A stretch of DNA of 64,000 nucleotides. Source: Heracleum sosnowskyi (taxonomy: Eukaryota > Streptophyta > Magnoliopsida > Apiales > Apiaceae). Below are positions 45,010 through 58,400 of the stretch, in pieces (the first letter of the stretch is position 1; every line of letters begins with the position of its first letter). The notes below the pieces were generated by a model. It was given only the letters and a program-made list of their open reading frames with translations, ran no database searches and had not been told where the DNA came from. The translations under genes and the position numbers were made by a program. The stretch spans positions 139,119,970 through 139,183,969 of the forward strand of contig CM061236.1 of the NCBI GenBank assembly GCA_030848705.1. The letters are read 5' to 3'.

Positions 45010-45340
45010 AAGTAAAATAGATGTTCGAATTTACAGAGAAGAAGAGTTCCAATTTATAGGCAAGACATATAAATAAAAGTTATATTTGAAGTATAATAAG
45101 TGTTCGAGTTTATAAAGGAGAATAATTCAAATTTTTAGGTAAGACTTATAATTAAAAGTTCTATAGGAAGTAGAATAGATTTTCGAATTTATAGAGTAGA
45201 AGAGTTCGAATTTATAAAAAAGTTATTTAAAAAGAAGTTCTATCGGAAGTAAAATAGATGTTTGTAAGACATACTTAAAAATTCTATTGGAAATAAAATA
45301 GGAATGCGAATTTATATATGTGTTTTTCAACGATAGAGCG
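45010..45340 (+). repeat. minisatellite, about 75-80-bp unit
   Basis: About four diverged units hold 'gttcgaatttata', 'gaagaagagttc' or 'gtagaagagttc', and 'aaaagttctat.ggaagta.aatag'. Confidence 0.7.
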
Positions 45341-45483
45341 GCTCATTAGAAAGGAGTATGTTAACATGAAAATTAATATATAAAACAAGTATTCAATAAA
45401 TAAAATTTGAAATTTCGATCTTAACAAGAAATCGTGTTTAACAGGATGACGGCTTATTAGTGAAGAATGAGTAATTATTGTAA

Positions 45484-45515
45484 CTAGCATAATAACCCGT
45501 GCGAGGCACGAGGCT
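45484..45515 (-). mobile_element. Helitron 3' terminus, element body to the right
   Basis: On the minus strand a GCCTCGTGCCTCGCACGGG hairpin (45514-45496) is followed by TTATTATG and CTAG (45487-45484), then T. The matching 5' end was not located with confidence, so only the terminus is annotated. Confidence 0.6.
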
Positions 45516-46706
45516 TTTTCTATCAATGTGTGGAAGTGCTGATTTTTTAGGATTTGAAAATTATGATTGTACACTGACTTTATTTGAAATAAAATATAAG
45601 AACTCATAAGCATTGTATCTTATATGTATGAGCCAACTAAAATGCAACCGGAAGCACCCATTTCTTAGTAAATGTTTAGACACTCGGGTGACGATAGATC
45701 GTGTCATTTGCCTTTTTGTTGATGGTTTGAGACTCCGATGATGCTGGTGATCACATATATTTTGGTTGTAAGTGATCCGTAACTGCGTTCTCATGTACCT
45801 CGAATAAAACTTTAGTTTATTTGATAGCACACAAATTTGTTCTGAACTCGGCATGTCATATCATATTCCCAGTCACGTGTTATTTTCTATCGATTCTCGC
45901 AATGTCCCTACTTTAATTTATAGATAATTTGATTTATTCCAAATTATTTGTGCACTAAAAATAGGATATTTCTTAACTTATAAACATGTTGTATAAGTCA
46001 TATTTAGACTGATTCACTGAACGTGTACGAATTTATTACAGGTCTTGCAGCAACTTTGAATCTTAAATGTAAATATACCTGTTTTTCTTTTTATTCTCAG
46101 TAAATCTATGGAAATTAAATTTTGGAGTTAATTGTATAATAATTTAATCTAATTGTTTTGTCTTTCTTGTATTAAAAAATTCAATAAACACAGGTTAAAT
46201 AAAGTTCTCTATTTCCTTTCTTTTCAAAAGTATAATCGACTCTCAGTTGGTCATGTGACATACTTATTTGTCTCAGTCATGTTCTTTAAATTTTTGGCAT
46301 TGTAGGAAATTTAATATTTATTTACGTAACGATGAGAATCGATAAAGGTATTGTCCAATCAATGTACAAAAAATAATTTATATAACTTAATTTTTTATCT
46401 TTTAGATCTATAATTTTAAATAACTCCGAGTGTATAATGTAATTGATCGATCATAATATTTTTCTTACTTGTATGATATGAAATATCATATTTTTTAAAA
46501 TTTGTTCACTTGACTATATATTTTAATATATTTAATTTATTATACAATTTTCAAATTTACCTATTATATATTTATTAATTTAATTCAAAATAAGCAATTA
46601 TTAACTTCCATAAAATTAATATAAAATTTTATATTAAAATTAATTACAAATGTGTTACATACATAATTCATCCAACATAGTTCTAAATCTAGTCACTTAT
46701 ATTATA
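45516..46706. other. AT-rich, probably the body of the minus-strand Helitron; no gene seen
   Basis: A possible Helitron start 'TCTAAAAGATAAAAAATTAAG', preceded by A, lies on the minus strand near 46405, but it is weak. No coding potential was recognised. Confidence 0.4.
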
Positions 46707-47878
46707 TTTATACTATATTATTAAAATCAAAATATTAAAACTTTGATAGTTGGTCAGTACGGTACTCTTATTTTGGGATTTACACTTTAGTTCTTTTATT
46801 TTTACAATTGTACCGTAATTTTTTAAAATAATAATTTTATTGAAAACATATCTCTAAAAAATTGTTCAACACAAAACTCTTAAAACACAATTTATTGCGA
46901 TCAAACACCTATGTCAATTCGACGCCGAGTTCAACAACCATATATAAATATTCATATTTAAAATCATTTTCTTAAGAAACAAATATAAATATTAAAAGAA
47001 AATATTAAACTCGTGCATAACACATGTTACGAGCTTGTATTTGTATATGTAATAAAAATACTCATGAATATCGTGTATACATATTATCCATATGTGCTAT
47101 ATACCCGTGACTGTTGTCTAATTTTTAAATATTGGACACTACTTTTTATTAATTTAAAAATAAATAATTAAATAATATATAAAGAAACTACTTGTAATAT
47201 ATTACTTATGTTATAATCAATGTTCAGTATTACGCTTTATAGATTAAATATATGAATAATTCAAATAAATTATGTAGTACAATAAAGATAGACTGTTGTG
47301 CAAAAATATACATCATTTTATAGTTTACATTACATATACAAGATATGTGTATGACTAAAACAAATGTAGATATACATCACACGCAACATTGTTTTTAAAA
47401 TTTAATATTAAAATTGTATAAGATTAGTTGTTTAAATAATTATGTACAACATTTTGAAAACTGAAACAACATAGATTAATATATATATTATAAAATCACC
47501 TTTGTTTTTTGCTCAAAGTTAATATAATAATAAATATAGGATTAAGAATGATGTAAGGTTTATGTAATTTGATTTTTCAATCAAAATCAAAAGAAGTCAC
47601 GTAGCTCAATAGTTATAAGAATGATTTCCTTAGGGAAGGTCAAGGGTTCGATTCTGCACAAAAACATTATTAACTTGTTTTTTTTTTCTTTAGATAAGAG
47701 AGAAATGACATGCCATGTAATTTCAAAATATATAAGGGTAAAATTGTCATTTCACAAGGATTTTTTTGGCTCAAAATTATCCCCATGTTGTCCTATTATA
47801 TATAGAAGAGGATTTTATAAATATAGCTTTCTAAAAAAATATTATGATGCCGCCGCGAATCGCGGCTTTCTCAACTAG
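46707..47878 (+). mobile_element. non-autonomous Helitron
   Basis: The start TTTATACTATATTATTAAAA matches the start of the element at 1926 except for TT in place of TC. The end is CTAG (47875-47878), after the perfect hairpin GCCGCG-AAT-CGCGGC (47852-47866). It is flanked by A (46706) and T (47879). A second, weaker hairpin near 47015-47036 could be an older internal end. Confidence 0.68.
47602..47654 (+). repeat. tRNA-like segment with A and B boxes
   Basis: TAGCTCAATAGTT (47602-47614) fits an RNA polymerase III A box, and GGTTCGATTC (47645-47654) fits a B box. The spacing is as in a tRNA. The cloverleaf arms do not pair and no anticodon stem is clear, so this is a tRNA-derived remnant, perhaps of a SINE head, not a tRNA gene. 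Confidence 0.45.
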
Positions 47879-48134
47879 TTATATTTTTAAGAACTAGATT
47901 GTAACCAAAATATGTAATTAAAATCATAATTTATAAAATATAGATTAGAAGAAATATTTATAAACTTTGACTTCAATAAAAATTACACTTTCTTTTTGTA
48001 AATCAAAAGTATAGGACTAAAATTATGATTTACAAATGAAATTAAAAAGTAATTTTATTTAAGTAGTTAAAATTAAAAAAATGTGTCAAAAATTTAAATC
48101 AATATACTTATATAAAGGAGAAGACGGGGGCGGT

Positions 48135-48520
48135 GAGGTGGCGCCTCTAGAATCGCTCTGTTCTATTTTTCTAATTTTCTCAATTTTTCACAATTAATTT
48201 TTAATTTTAATAATTATAAATTCCTTTATTATTTTCGATTTTGTAGGAAGGAAATTGAAAATTACACTTTTATTATTTTCAAATGGCGCCTCTAGAATCG
48301 CTCTGTTCTATTTTTCTAATTTTCTCAATTTTTGGAAATTGAAAATTACACTTTTATTATTTTCAAATGGCGCCTCTAGAATCGCTCTGTTCTATTTTTC
48401 TAATTTTCTCAATTTTTCACAATTAATTTTTAATTTTAATAATTATAAATTCCTTTATTATTTTCGATTTTGTAGGAAGGAAATTGAAAATTACACTTTT
48501 ATTATTTTCAAACTTGATTG
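48135..48520 (+). repeat. triplicated Helitron 5' segment
   Basis: The text 'ggcgcctctagaatcgctct' followed by 'gttctatttttctaattttc' occurs at about 48141, 48285 and 48369. Some copies end in 'gaaattgaaaattacacttt'. The repeated frame across it is not a gene. Confidence 0.85.
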
Positions 48521-49879
48521 AACTTTCTTTTATTATTAGAATATATTTGTTAATAAAAAGAATATTAGAATAAAAACTGTGAAATTAATATCTACAAAAT
48601 TATTTAAATTATCAAATAAAATATATTCTATAAAATCACCGGCATTAGAATATATTTGTTAAAAAAAAGAATATTAGAACAAAAATTGTGAAATAAATAT
48701 CTACAAAATTATCTAAATTATCAAATAAAATATATTCTATAAAATTTGCATTTTATAAATTAAAATTAATTTAATTAAAATTTAACGCTTTTAAATTATA
48801 ATTATAATTTAATTTAATTTAATAGGATCACTAATCTATTTTTCTAGAACTTCTCTATTTTTAGTTCAATAAAATATATTTTTTTATTTAGATTCGAATT
48901 TATAGGAAAGACAATTAATACATAAATATCAATCCTATTTAAAATTTAATTTTTATTATATCTTTATATTATAATCCTATTTAGAATTTAATCTTTATTA
49001 TATCTTTATATTATATCTTAAATTATCGATAAAGGCATGTCATATTGATTTGTTTTTACTCACGTCACAATTTGAGGATTTTATAATATCCGTATAGAAG
49101 CAAATTCGTTTAAATTAATAACATTACATATTCATAATAACTATTTATATAATTTAATTTATTTTCTACTTTCTTGTGTCTTTTAACTTGGGGTTTTGTA
49201 GGTTATGAGCAGTTACACGAAACATACTTATATTTTTTATTAGCTTTTTTGTTTAAATGAATATGTAACATGTTTAGATATATATGTCTGTTTAAAGATT
49301 GATAAACGCACCTGTTGGAATAGTAGACACACAAGGTGTAAATAGAAGGTGTAAATAGATAGACATATTGGAGTGCACGAGGAGCTAATAATAATTAGAA
49401 TAATACTGGGGTATGATTGGCTCTATATTAGTGTACCTACCCACATGCATTCACATTAATAGCATCAATAAAAACATTTTCAAATGACACATCACCATTG
49501 TCACATCATTTTGTATCAATTTTTGGTACCAAATTCGGTACCTCTAGCACTACTCTAATAATTATATTGAATGTTATCTTTGTATATAGTTTTTAATATT
49601 TTTTTATGATTTTGAGAATTAATAAGAGTTACATTCAATACTATCATCTCATTAATTTTTTATGAGAGACATGATAGATTCACAATTGTATATATTTGTT
49701 TCTTAATTAATCATATTTAGAGAATTGAATTTCTTTATTTACATTCAGATTCATTGCAAAGACAATAAACATATAAAAGTTAATTCTGTTTCAATTCAAT
49801 TAAACAAATATTATTTGTTTAACTAAAATAAAATTGAATTCTCTTATTTACATTCAAATTCATAAAAATGCCAATAAAT

Positions 49880-50046
49880 CAAACCAAACCAAACATACCC
49901 AGTATATACCGCTTATCACTGGGGAGGGTAAGATGTACGCATCATTACCCTCATTCGCAAGAATGAAGAGATTGTTTATGGTAAGATGTACGCATCATTA
50001 CCTTCATTCGCAAGAATGAAGAGATTGTTTCCATAAAGACCCTCGG
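49880..50046 (-). mobile_element. SINE 3' part with internal 53-bp duplication
   Basis: On the minus strand it reads GAGGGTCTTTATGGAAACAA, then CTCTTCATTCTTGCGAATGA, then GATGCGTACATCTTACC, and ends CCTCCCCAGTGATAAGCGG and TATACTGGGTATGTTTGG. This is the order seen in the 3' half of plant Au-type SINEs ('...GGTCTATCGGAAACAGCC', then 'CTGCGTACA..CTACCCTCCC', then 'ACTGGGTATGTTG'). The middle block is tandemly duplicated with a 53-bp period (49928 and 49981). The tRNA-related head was not found. Confidence 0.7.
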
Positions 50047-50939
50047 CTTGTGCGTGTAAATAAAAAGGCCAATGATTATATAAAAACAATTATATTTTCA
50101 TGATGAACATTTTATATTATAATGATGCACACGTACATACTAAAAAAAATTATAACGTTTACGGATATTTAAGAAATTTGTAATTTTTGTGATAATACGA
50201 ATCCTTGAAGTTTGAAGCGGCGGTTAATATTTGAATTGTTCTTCTTACTTATTTTTAGTATTTTTAATTTATATGTATTTAATGTAATGGGCGTCGGCTC
50301 AAGAAAACGTGACACAAATCGGCATATAAGGTATAAGGATATTTAAGAAATTTGTAATTTTTCTGATAATATCAATGGTTGAAATTTGAAGCGGTGGTTA
50401 ATACTTAAATTGTTATTATAGCATATTTTTATTATTTTTTATTTATATGTATTTAGTACAACGAGTGTCGGCTCAAGAAAATATGACACAAAATCGATAA
50501 AGTCTAGAGATATTTAAGAAATTTGTAAGTTTTGTGATAATACGAGTGAGTGGTTGAAGTTTGAAGTGGCGGTTAACACTTAAATTTTTATTATTACAAA
50601 TTTTTAGTACTTTTTATTTATATATATTTAGTGTAACGAATGTCGGCTCAAGAAAATATGTAAATATGAAATGACCCAGAATCAGCATAAAATATATGTT
50701 AATAGTTTAATTTTATTTTTATGTATGTTTACTTTGTAAATTATTGAATTTACTATTTATCTAATATTTTTTATATATTTTTATCAATTTTGTTTTCTTA
50801 AATAGTTAATATTTAAAATTTTACAAAAAAATATTATCGGGTCGCCGCGAAGCGCAGCTTCGTTCTATTTTTCTAATTTTCTCAAAATTTTGAATTAATA
50901 ATATTAAAAATTCAAAAAAATCATAATTATTTTTTAAAT

Positions 50940-51545
50940 ATTTACTAATAGAATAAACTAAATATACAAATTGAATATTCTTTCCTTTAAAATCTTTAGT
51001 AATAGAGGAAAGTAAATATACTATTTAATCACGATATTTACTAATGGAGGAAAGTAAATATACAATTTAAATATCCAACTAAATTTTTCATAATTTTAAA
51101 TATTTACTAATAGAGTAAACTAAATATACAAATTTAATATTCTTTCTTTTAAAATATTTAGTAATGGAGGAAAGTAAATATACTATTTAATCACAATTTT
51201 TACTAATAAAGGAAAGTAAATATACAATTTCAATATCCAACTCAATTTTTGATTAGAAAATATCTAAATTACCTTTTAAGTCTTTCTTTATGGAGGAAAC
51301 TAAATATACAATTTTAATATTTTTATCTTTAAAATCTTTACTAATGGAAAAAAGTAAAAGTACTATTTAAATTAAAATATTTGCTAATGAGAAAAAGTAA
51401 ATATTTAATTCAAATATCTAATTAATTTTTTTATTATAAAATATCTCAATTATCTTTTAAATTTTTCTTAATGGAGGAAACTAAATATACAATTTTAATA
51501 TTTTTGTCTTTTAACTCTTTCAAATGGAGAAAACCAAATATACAA
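50940..51545 (+). repeat. minisatellite with GGAAAGTAAATATAC core
   Basis: Roughly 60-90-bp units hold 'ctaatggaggaaagtaaata' and 'tacaatttaatatt'. The same core recurs at 53560-53920, 54390-54760, 55210-55520 and 55760-56140. Confidence 0.8.
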
Positions 51546-53198
51546 TGGTAATATTCTTCTAAATTTATTATTTATCAATATACTTGCTGATCAATATCTA
51601 TATCTTTGCTATTATTTTGTTATCTTTATATATGTTATATATATTATTATTATGTTATTATTATTATATTATATAATGGAGGATATGTGGGAGCTTTCGG
51701 ATTGTCCGAATCTTATTTATTTATATTTGTAGAGCACCTCTATTTTAAATATTAAAATTTTAAAATTCCTTTTTTAAATTCCTAATTTGTAGAAAATGTA
51801 ATACTTATAAAAGATAAGTACTCAAAATTTATCTAATCAAATTTTACAATTATTAATTGACTATATCATAGTACTATAATTATAAACTTATGTAAATTCT
51901 ATAGTATGTATATAAAGATATTAAAAATCAAGAATATGTCAACTTTTTTTAGTAAGAACCCAGACAATTATATACACAAATTTTTAGAGTCCAAAAGTTT
52001 ATGCTCTTTGTTTACTCATATTTGTGTTGCTTTTCGAATATTTATATTTTCATACCCAAACTTTTTCTCACTTACTCTTGATTTTGATTATTTTTGTTTT
52101 TAGAAAGATACAGACCAAAGTTTTGTTGTACGACGAAGAAGCGGAATTTGATGACAATAGTTGTATTATCAACGCAAGAAAGTTGATGCATGTATGATGA
52201 CATTTTGCATATATCAGTTTTGATTCACACGAATCCTCAGCCTTACTATAGACGACAAAGTGGAGATTTTACACCATCTAATATAATTTTTCTATTATTT
52301 TGATAAAAGCTTTGGTGTATATATTCTCTTTTTTTGTGTATTTTTTTCCGGATTTACTATGGTTCTTTAATGTAGTACATCTCATCTCATTGTTATCATT
52401 GTTATTGAATGAAGGTTCTGTTCCAAAATTTCTCAAAGAGAAAATTTTAAAAACTTATCTTCAAGACTATAAATGCAAGCTTTTTAACTATTACATGTCA
52501 AGAATATAAATAAAATTGAGAATCATGTAATTTATTTAGTAGATTATTGTGTTATTTGTTAAATTTAATAATAACGATAGAGTGGTTTGTTGGGAGAAAA
52601 CATCTTTAAAGGCGAGGGCGGTTCATTAAAAGCAGCGTATTATATGTTAGAATTAAATATTAATAATATATTATGTATTTTAGAATATAAGTTGGAATTT
52701 AAATTTTAAAAAAGATATAAATATTAATCAATATTAAAATATTCAACGTAATATTAAAATAATATAAATATTAAACAATTGTCTTTTTCTATATTTATTC
52801 AGAATTTTTGTGAATGATTAAGACGACACGGAAATTACAAAAGAAACCTTATGTTAGAAATATAATTATTTATTTTATTGTAAATAATATTTTTTGTAGA
52901 ATGTTTTTTCTAAAATACAAAGAAATTATTATAAGGCTGCTGCGAAGCGCGGCTTAGTAAACTAGTATATTTATATAAAGGAGAAGACGGGGGCGGTGAG
53001 GTGGCGCCTCTAGAATCGCTCCGTTTTATTTTTCTAATTTTCTCAATTTTTCACAAATTTTAATTTTAATAATTACAACTTCCTTTATTATTTTCGATTT
53101 TGTAGGAAGGAAATTGAAAATTACACTTTTATTATTTTCAAACTTGATAGAACTTTCTTTTATTATTTTCAAAGTTGATATAACTTTCTTTGATTTAG

Positions 53199-55520
53199 GG
53201 CTTGATAGAACTTTCTTTAATTTAGAAAATTACAACTTACTTATTATTTTCGAATTTGTAGGCTTGATAGAACTTTCGTTTATTATTTTCAAACTTGATA
53301 GAACTTTCTTTGATTTAGAAAATTACAACTTCCTTATTATTTTTGAATTTGTAGGATCTTATGTTAATAGTTGCAATTTTCTATTTTATTATTTTCAAAA
53401 TTGATATAACTTTCTTTTTTTTCAAACTTGATAGAACTTTATTTTATTATTTTCAAACTTGATAGAACTTTTCTTTTATAATACTTCAAATCGATTGAAT
53501 CTATTTTTCTAATTTTCTCAAAATTTTGAATTAATAACACCAAAGATAAAAAATGTCTCAATTTCCGTTTAAATATCTACTAATAGAGGAAACTAAATAT
53601 ACAATTTGACTTTAAAATTTTCACTAATTGAGAAAAGTAAATATACAATTTTAATATTTTTACATTTAAAATTTTCACTAATAGAGGAAAGTAAATATAC
53701 AATTTTAATTAGAAAATGTCTCAATTTCCGTTTAAATCTCTACTAATAGAGGAAACTAAATATATAATTTGACTTTAAAATTTTCACTAATCGAGGAAAG
53801 TGAATATACAATTTTAATATTCTTATATTAATAATTTTCACTAATGCAGGAAAGTAAATATACAATTTTAATATTCTTGCATTTAAAATCTTTACTGATG
53901 CAGGAAAGTAAATATACAATTAAATCTATTTTTATAGAGCACCTCTATCTTAAATATTAAAAACGTGATATAACTTTCTTTGATTTAGAAAATTACAACA
54001 TGCTTTTTATTTTCGAATTTGTAGGACTTGATAGAACTTTCTTTAATTTAGAAAATTACAACTTACTTATTATTTTCGAATTTGTAGGCTTGATAGAACA
54101 TTCCTTTATTATTTTCAAACTTGATAGAACTTTCTTTGATTTAGAAAATTACAACTTCCTTATTATTTTTGAATTTGTAGGATCTTATGTTAATAGTTGC
54201 AATTTTCTATTTTATTATTTTCAAAATTGATATAACTTTCTTTTTTTTCAAACTTGATAGAACTTTATTTTATTATTTTCAAACTTGATAGAACTTTTAT
54301 TTTATAATACTTCAAATCGATTGAATCTATTTTTCTAATTTTCTCAAATTTTTGAATTAATAATACCAAAGATTAGAAAATGTCTCAATTTCCGTTTAAA
54401 TATCTACTAATAGAGGAAACTAAATATACAATTTGACTTTAAAATTTTCACTAATTGAGAAAAGTAAATATACAATTTTAATATTTTTACATTTAAAATT
54501 TTCACTAATAGAGGAAAGTAAATATACAATTTTAATTAGAAAATGTCTCAATTTCCGTTTAAATCTCTACTAATAGAGGAAACTAAATATATAATTTGAC
54601 TTTAAAATTTTCACTAATCGAGGAAAGTGAATATACAATTTTAATATTCTTATATTAATAATTTTCACTAATGCAGGAAAGTAAATATACAATTTTAATA
54701 TTCTTGCATTTAAAATCTTTACTGATGCAGGAAAGTAAATATACAATTAAATCTATTTTTATAGAGCACCTCTATCTTAAATATTAAAAACGTGATATAA
54801 CTTTCTTTGATTTAGAAAATTACAACATGCTTTTTATTTTCGAATTTGTAGGACTTGATAGAACTTTCTTTAATTTAGAAAATTACAACTTACTTATTAT
54901 TTTCGAATTTGTAGGCTTGATAGAACATTCCTTTATTATTTTCAAACTTGAAAGAACTTTCTTTGATTTAGAAAATTACAACTTCCTTATTATTTTTGAA
55001 TTTGTAGGATCTTATGTTAATAGTTGCAATTTTCTATTTTATTATTTTCAAAATTGATATAACTTTCTTTTTTTTCAAACTTGATAGAACTTTATTTTAT
55101 TATTTTCAAACTTGATAGAACTTTTCTTTTATAATACTTCAAATCGATTGAATCTATTTTTCTAATTTTCTCAAATTTTTGAATTAATAATACCAAAGAT
55201 TAGAAAATGTCTCAATTTCCGTTTAAATATCTACTAATAGAGGAAACTAAATATACAATTTGACTTTAAAATTTTCACTAATTGAGAAAAGTAAATATAC
55301 AATTTTAATATTTTTACATTTAAAATTTTCACTAATAGAGGAAAGTAAATATACAATTTTAATTAGAAAATGTCTCAATTTCCGTTTAAATCTCTACTAA
55401 TAGAGGAAACTAAATATACAATTTGACTTTAAAATTTTCACTAATTGAGGAAAGTAAATATACAATTTTAATATTCTTGCATTAAAAATCTTTACTGATG
55501 GAGGAAAGTAAATATACAAT
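53199..55520 (+). repeat. three tandem units of about 825 bp
   Basis: Near-identical blocks start at about 53199, 54023 and 54850, each opening 'cttgatagaactttctttaa'. The 'tagagcacctctatcttaaa' junction repeats at 53936 and 54763, exactly 827 bases apart. Each unit contains the GGAAAGTAAATATAC minisatellite. The repeated 76-codon frame is a by-product of the repetition. Confidence 0.92.
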
Positions 55521-55564
55521 TAAATCTATTTTTATAGAGCACCTCTATCTTAAATATTAAAAAC

Positions 55565-56370
55565 TGAAATTTTCCTTTTTAATTCCTAATTTGTAGAAAA
55601 TATAGTACTTATAAAAGACAAGTATTCTAAAAATCTTTTATATATATAAAAGAAAATCTCCAGGAGCTCCAGAATCGCTCGATTCATATTTATCTAATTT
55701 TCTAGAGCTCTATATTTTAAAATTTTAAAATTCAAACTTCATTATTTAAGTCGATTAGAAAATGTCTCAATTTCCGTTTAAATCTCTACTAATAGAGGAA
55801 ACTAAATATAAAATTTGACTTTAAAATTTTCACTAATTGAGGAAAGTAAATATACAATTTTAATATTTTTACATTTTAAATTTTCACTAATGGAGGAAAG
55901 TAAATATACAATTTTAATTAGAAAATGTCTCAATTTCCGTTTAAATCTCTACTAATAGAGGAAACTAAATATACAATTTGACTTTAAATTTTCCACTAAT
56001 TGAGGAAAGTGAATATACAATTATAATATTATTATATTTAAAATTTTCACTAATAGAGGAAAGTAAATATACAATTTTAATATTCTTGCATTTAAAATCT
56101 TTACTGATGGAGGAAAGTAAATATACAATTCAATCTATTTTTATAGAGCACCTCTATCTTAAATATTAAAAACTGAAATTTTCCTTTTTAATTCCTAATT
56201 TGTAGAAAATATAGTACTTATAAAAGACAAGTATTCTAAAAATCTTTTATATATATAAAAGAAAATCTCCAGGAGCTCCAGAATCGCTCAATTCATATTT
56301 ATTTAATTTTCTAGAGCTCTATATTTAAAAAATTTAAAATTAAAACTTCATTATTTAAGTCCTATATTTT
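55565..56370 (+). repeat. tandem pair of about 607 bp
   Basis: The text 'ctgaaattttcctttttaat' followed by 'tctccaggagctccagaatcg' occurs at 55565 and 56171, with the minisatellite between. It continues the amplified block upstream with a different unit. Confidence 0.85.
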
Positions 56371-57689
56371 AGAAGAAAAATCTAAACCTTTTTAAATTTA
56401 AAATTGTATAAAAGAAATAATTGTATAAAAGGTAAGTATACCTCTAATTGAAACTTTTTTAAACTCTTTATCTTCTTCTTTATTATATCTTTATATTTTT
56501 ATATAAAAAAGAATTTTTTTTTTCTATGACTTCTCTATTTTAACTCAATAAAATTAAATTTCCTTTTTTTCCTTATTAATTATGGGAATGTATCTCATCC
56601 TCATCTCTATATAAATCAATACAAACGTATTGACTCTCCAATTTGTTTAATTATCTCTTCACGTTCTCTTACTTTATTTTAGTTAATTTTAATAGATAAT
56701 TTTTTTTATGTTATCTTTGTTGTGTTTTATGTTTATGTGATGACCTACCGACTAACAATGCTTAATTGTTTTGACAGATTTCATCAACAATGTTGGGATA
56801 AAGGAGATGACTATGGTGTCTAAGGTTTAGTAACTGTACCTTATCTGTATCTTTATTTTCCTTTAACATGAACTTTTAATCCAATTACATACTACTACTC
56901 TGTTATATTAGTTTGAATATGAATTTTGATATTTTAAACTATTAGACCTAATTTTGGATGGCATTACAGTGTACCAATTGATCGGAGTTTCTTTTATATA
57001 TTGTTTTAAGTAATTTGTAATTATACATATTAATAGATTTATTACTTTTGTATTTGACCATGCAAGTGCGTTGAAAAACATGACAATATTATATGAATTT
57101 ATGCAATAGCTTTATTTGATTTCTTTTTTATTTTACAAGCCAACTAATGTTTGTTATGGTGTTACAGATTTTGAACCCAGGCACACCTTTTTTGTTGATT
57201 GTTACAATCAGTTTAGTGTTTTGCGTTTGCGTATTCTCACTTTTAATTTAATCGGGTAATTCGGGGGTTGCTTTGTATTTTATGTTTTTGTGTATTGTGT
57301 TTATGAATTTATGTAATGATCAATACTTATTAAGACTAATCAGTTAGTTTTGATAGGACTTATCTTAATCCAGAGGATCATTCGATACTTGTGACGGATA
57401 ATAATCATACATACCAAGACAGATTTTTTATCCTACGCTTATCAGATTTTTTTTATCTTTGCTATTGATTTACAAAATTTTGCACTTGGATGTGATTTCT
57501 ATTTTGCTAGCTTCTGGGTTGAATTTTTTCAGCTAATTCTTCACAATATTTGTTCTCCATTCCTTTCTTGGGGAAACATGATGTTTTCTAAATTTAATCT
57601 TACTCAACATCCTTTTTTGCTGGATTTTATGGTGTAGACATACAACGTTTATTTAAAGATTTGAATAGAGTAAAATCTTTGTTTTAGCT

Positions 57690-58400
57690 GAAAATATAAT
57701 TGCCCGTAATTAAAAATATTAAAATAGGTTTTAAAATAAATAAGTAAGGATTTGCCCATGATATTTTTGGAAAAAAGGGTTTTTAGTAAGGAAAAATAGA
57801 AAGAGTAACATATTTTAGTTGAAAAAGATAATTGCCCGTGATTATTTTTTATTTTTTAAAAAGAGAGAATTTTGTTAAAAACGGTAATGTATTTTAGCTG
57901 AAAAAAGTAATTGGTTATAAATAATGTTATTATTTAATAATAGTTTCTTTAAAAAATAAAAAAAATAGAAAAAGTAACATGCTTTAGATGTAAAGGTAAA
58001 TGCCCATAATTAAAAATTCTAAAATAGGTTTCAAAATAAATAAGTAAGGTTTATCCGGGATATTTTTGGAAAATGGGGGGTTTTAGTAATGAAAAATAGA
58101 AATATTAACATGTTTTAGGTGAAAAAAGTAATTGCCCGTGAATTTTTTTTAAAAAAAAGAGAATTTTGTTAGAAAAAATATAAAAGATAATTGGTTATAA
58201 ATAATGTTATTATTTAGTAAAGAAAAATATAAATAGTAACCTCGGTTTGAAAAGGTAATTGCACGTGTTTTTTTAAGAAAAAAAGAGAATTTTGTTAGAA
58301 AAAATAGAAAATGTAATGTATTTTAGCTAAAAATGTAATTGGTTATAAATAATGTTATTATTTAGTTTAGTAATAGTTTTTTTTAAATAAGTAAGGGTAA
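57690..58400 (-). repeat. direct repeats related to those in the Helitron at 1926-3891
   Basis: Three or four diverged units hold 'aataagtaagg', 'gatatttttggaaaa' and 'aaaaagataattgcccgtgat'. On the minus strand this reads 'ccttacttatttatttta', 'ccaaaaatatcacgggcaat', the same text as at 2500-3300. Confidence 0.75.

Larger units (their letters stand above)
48099..52965 (+). mobile_element. Helitron-like element, first of a head-to-tail pair
   Basis: The proposed start is TCAATATACTTATATAAAGG (48099, after A), followed by GAGAAGACGGGGGCGG. The end is CTAG (52962-52965), after the GCTGC...GCGGC hairpin (52936-52953) and TTAGTAAA. The interior holds a triplicated 'tggcgcctctagaatcgctc' block near 48140-48520, a SINE piece and minisatellites. 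No Rep/helicase coding is present. The 5' end is inferred by similarity to 52970-53100, so the total length is less sure than the end. Confidence 0.55.

Noticed and set aside
44742..45020. 92-codon frame on the + strand
   Set aside because: It runs through a Stowaway MITE and the start of a minisatellite, with no protein-like motif.
47602..47670. A tRNA gene
   Set aside because: A and B boxes are present but the acceptor and anticodon stems do not pair.
48255..48521. 88-codon repetitive frame
   Set aside because: It follows a triplicated Helitron 5' segment and is not a protein.
53114..55057. Three near-identical frames of 76-96 codons
   Set aside because: They reflect an 825-bp DNA tandem repeat, are phenylalanine/isoleucine-rich by base composition and have no start or promoter context.
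53560..56140. Regular short repeats that might suggest a CRISPR array
   Set aside because: The units are adjacent AT-rich minisatellite repeats without unique equal-length spacers, in a plant genome.
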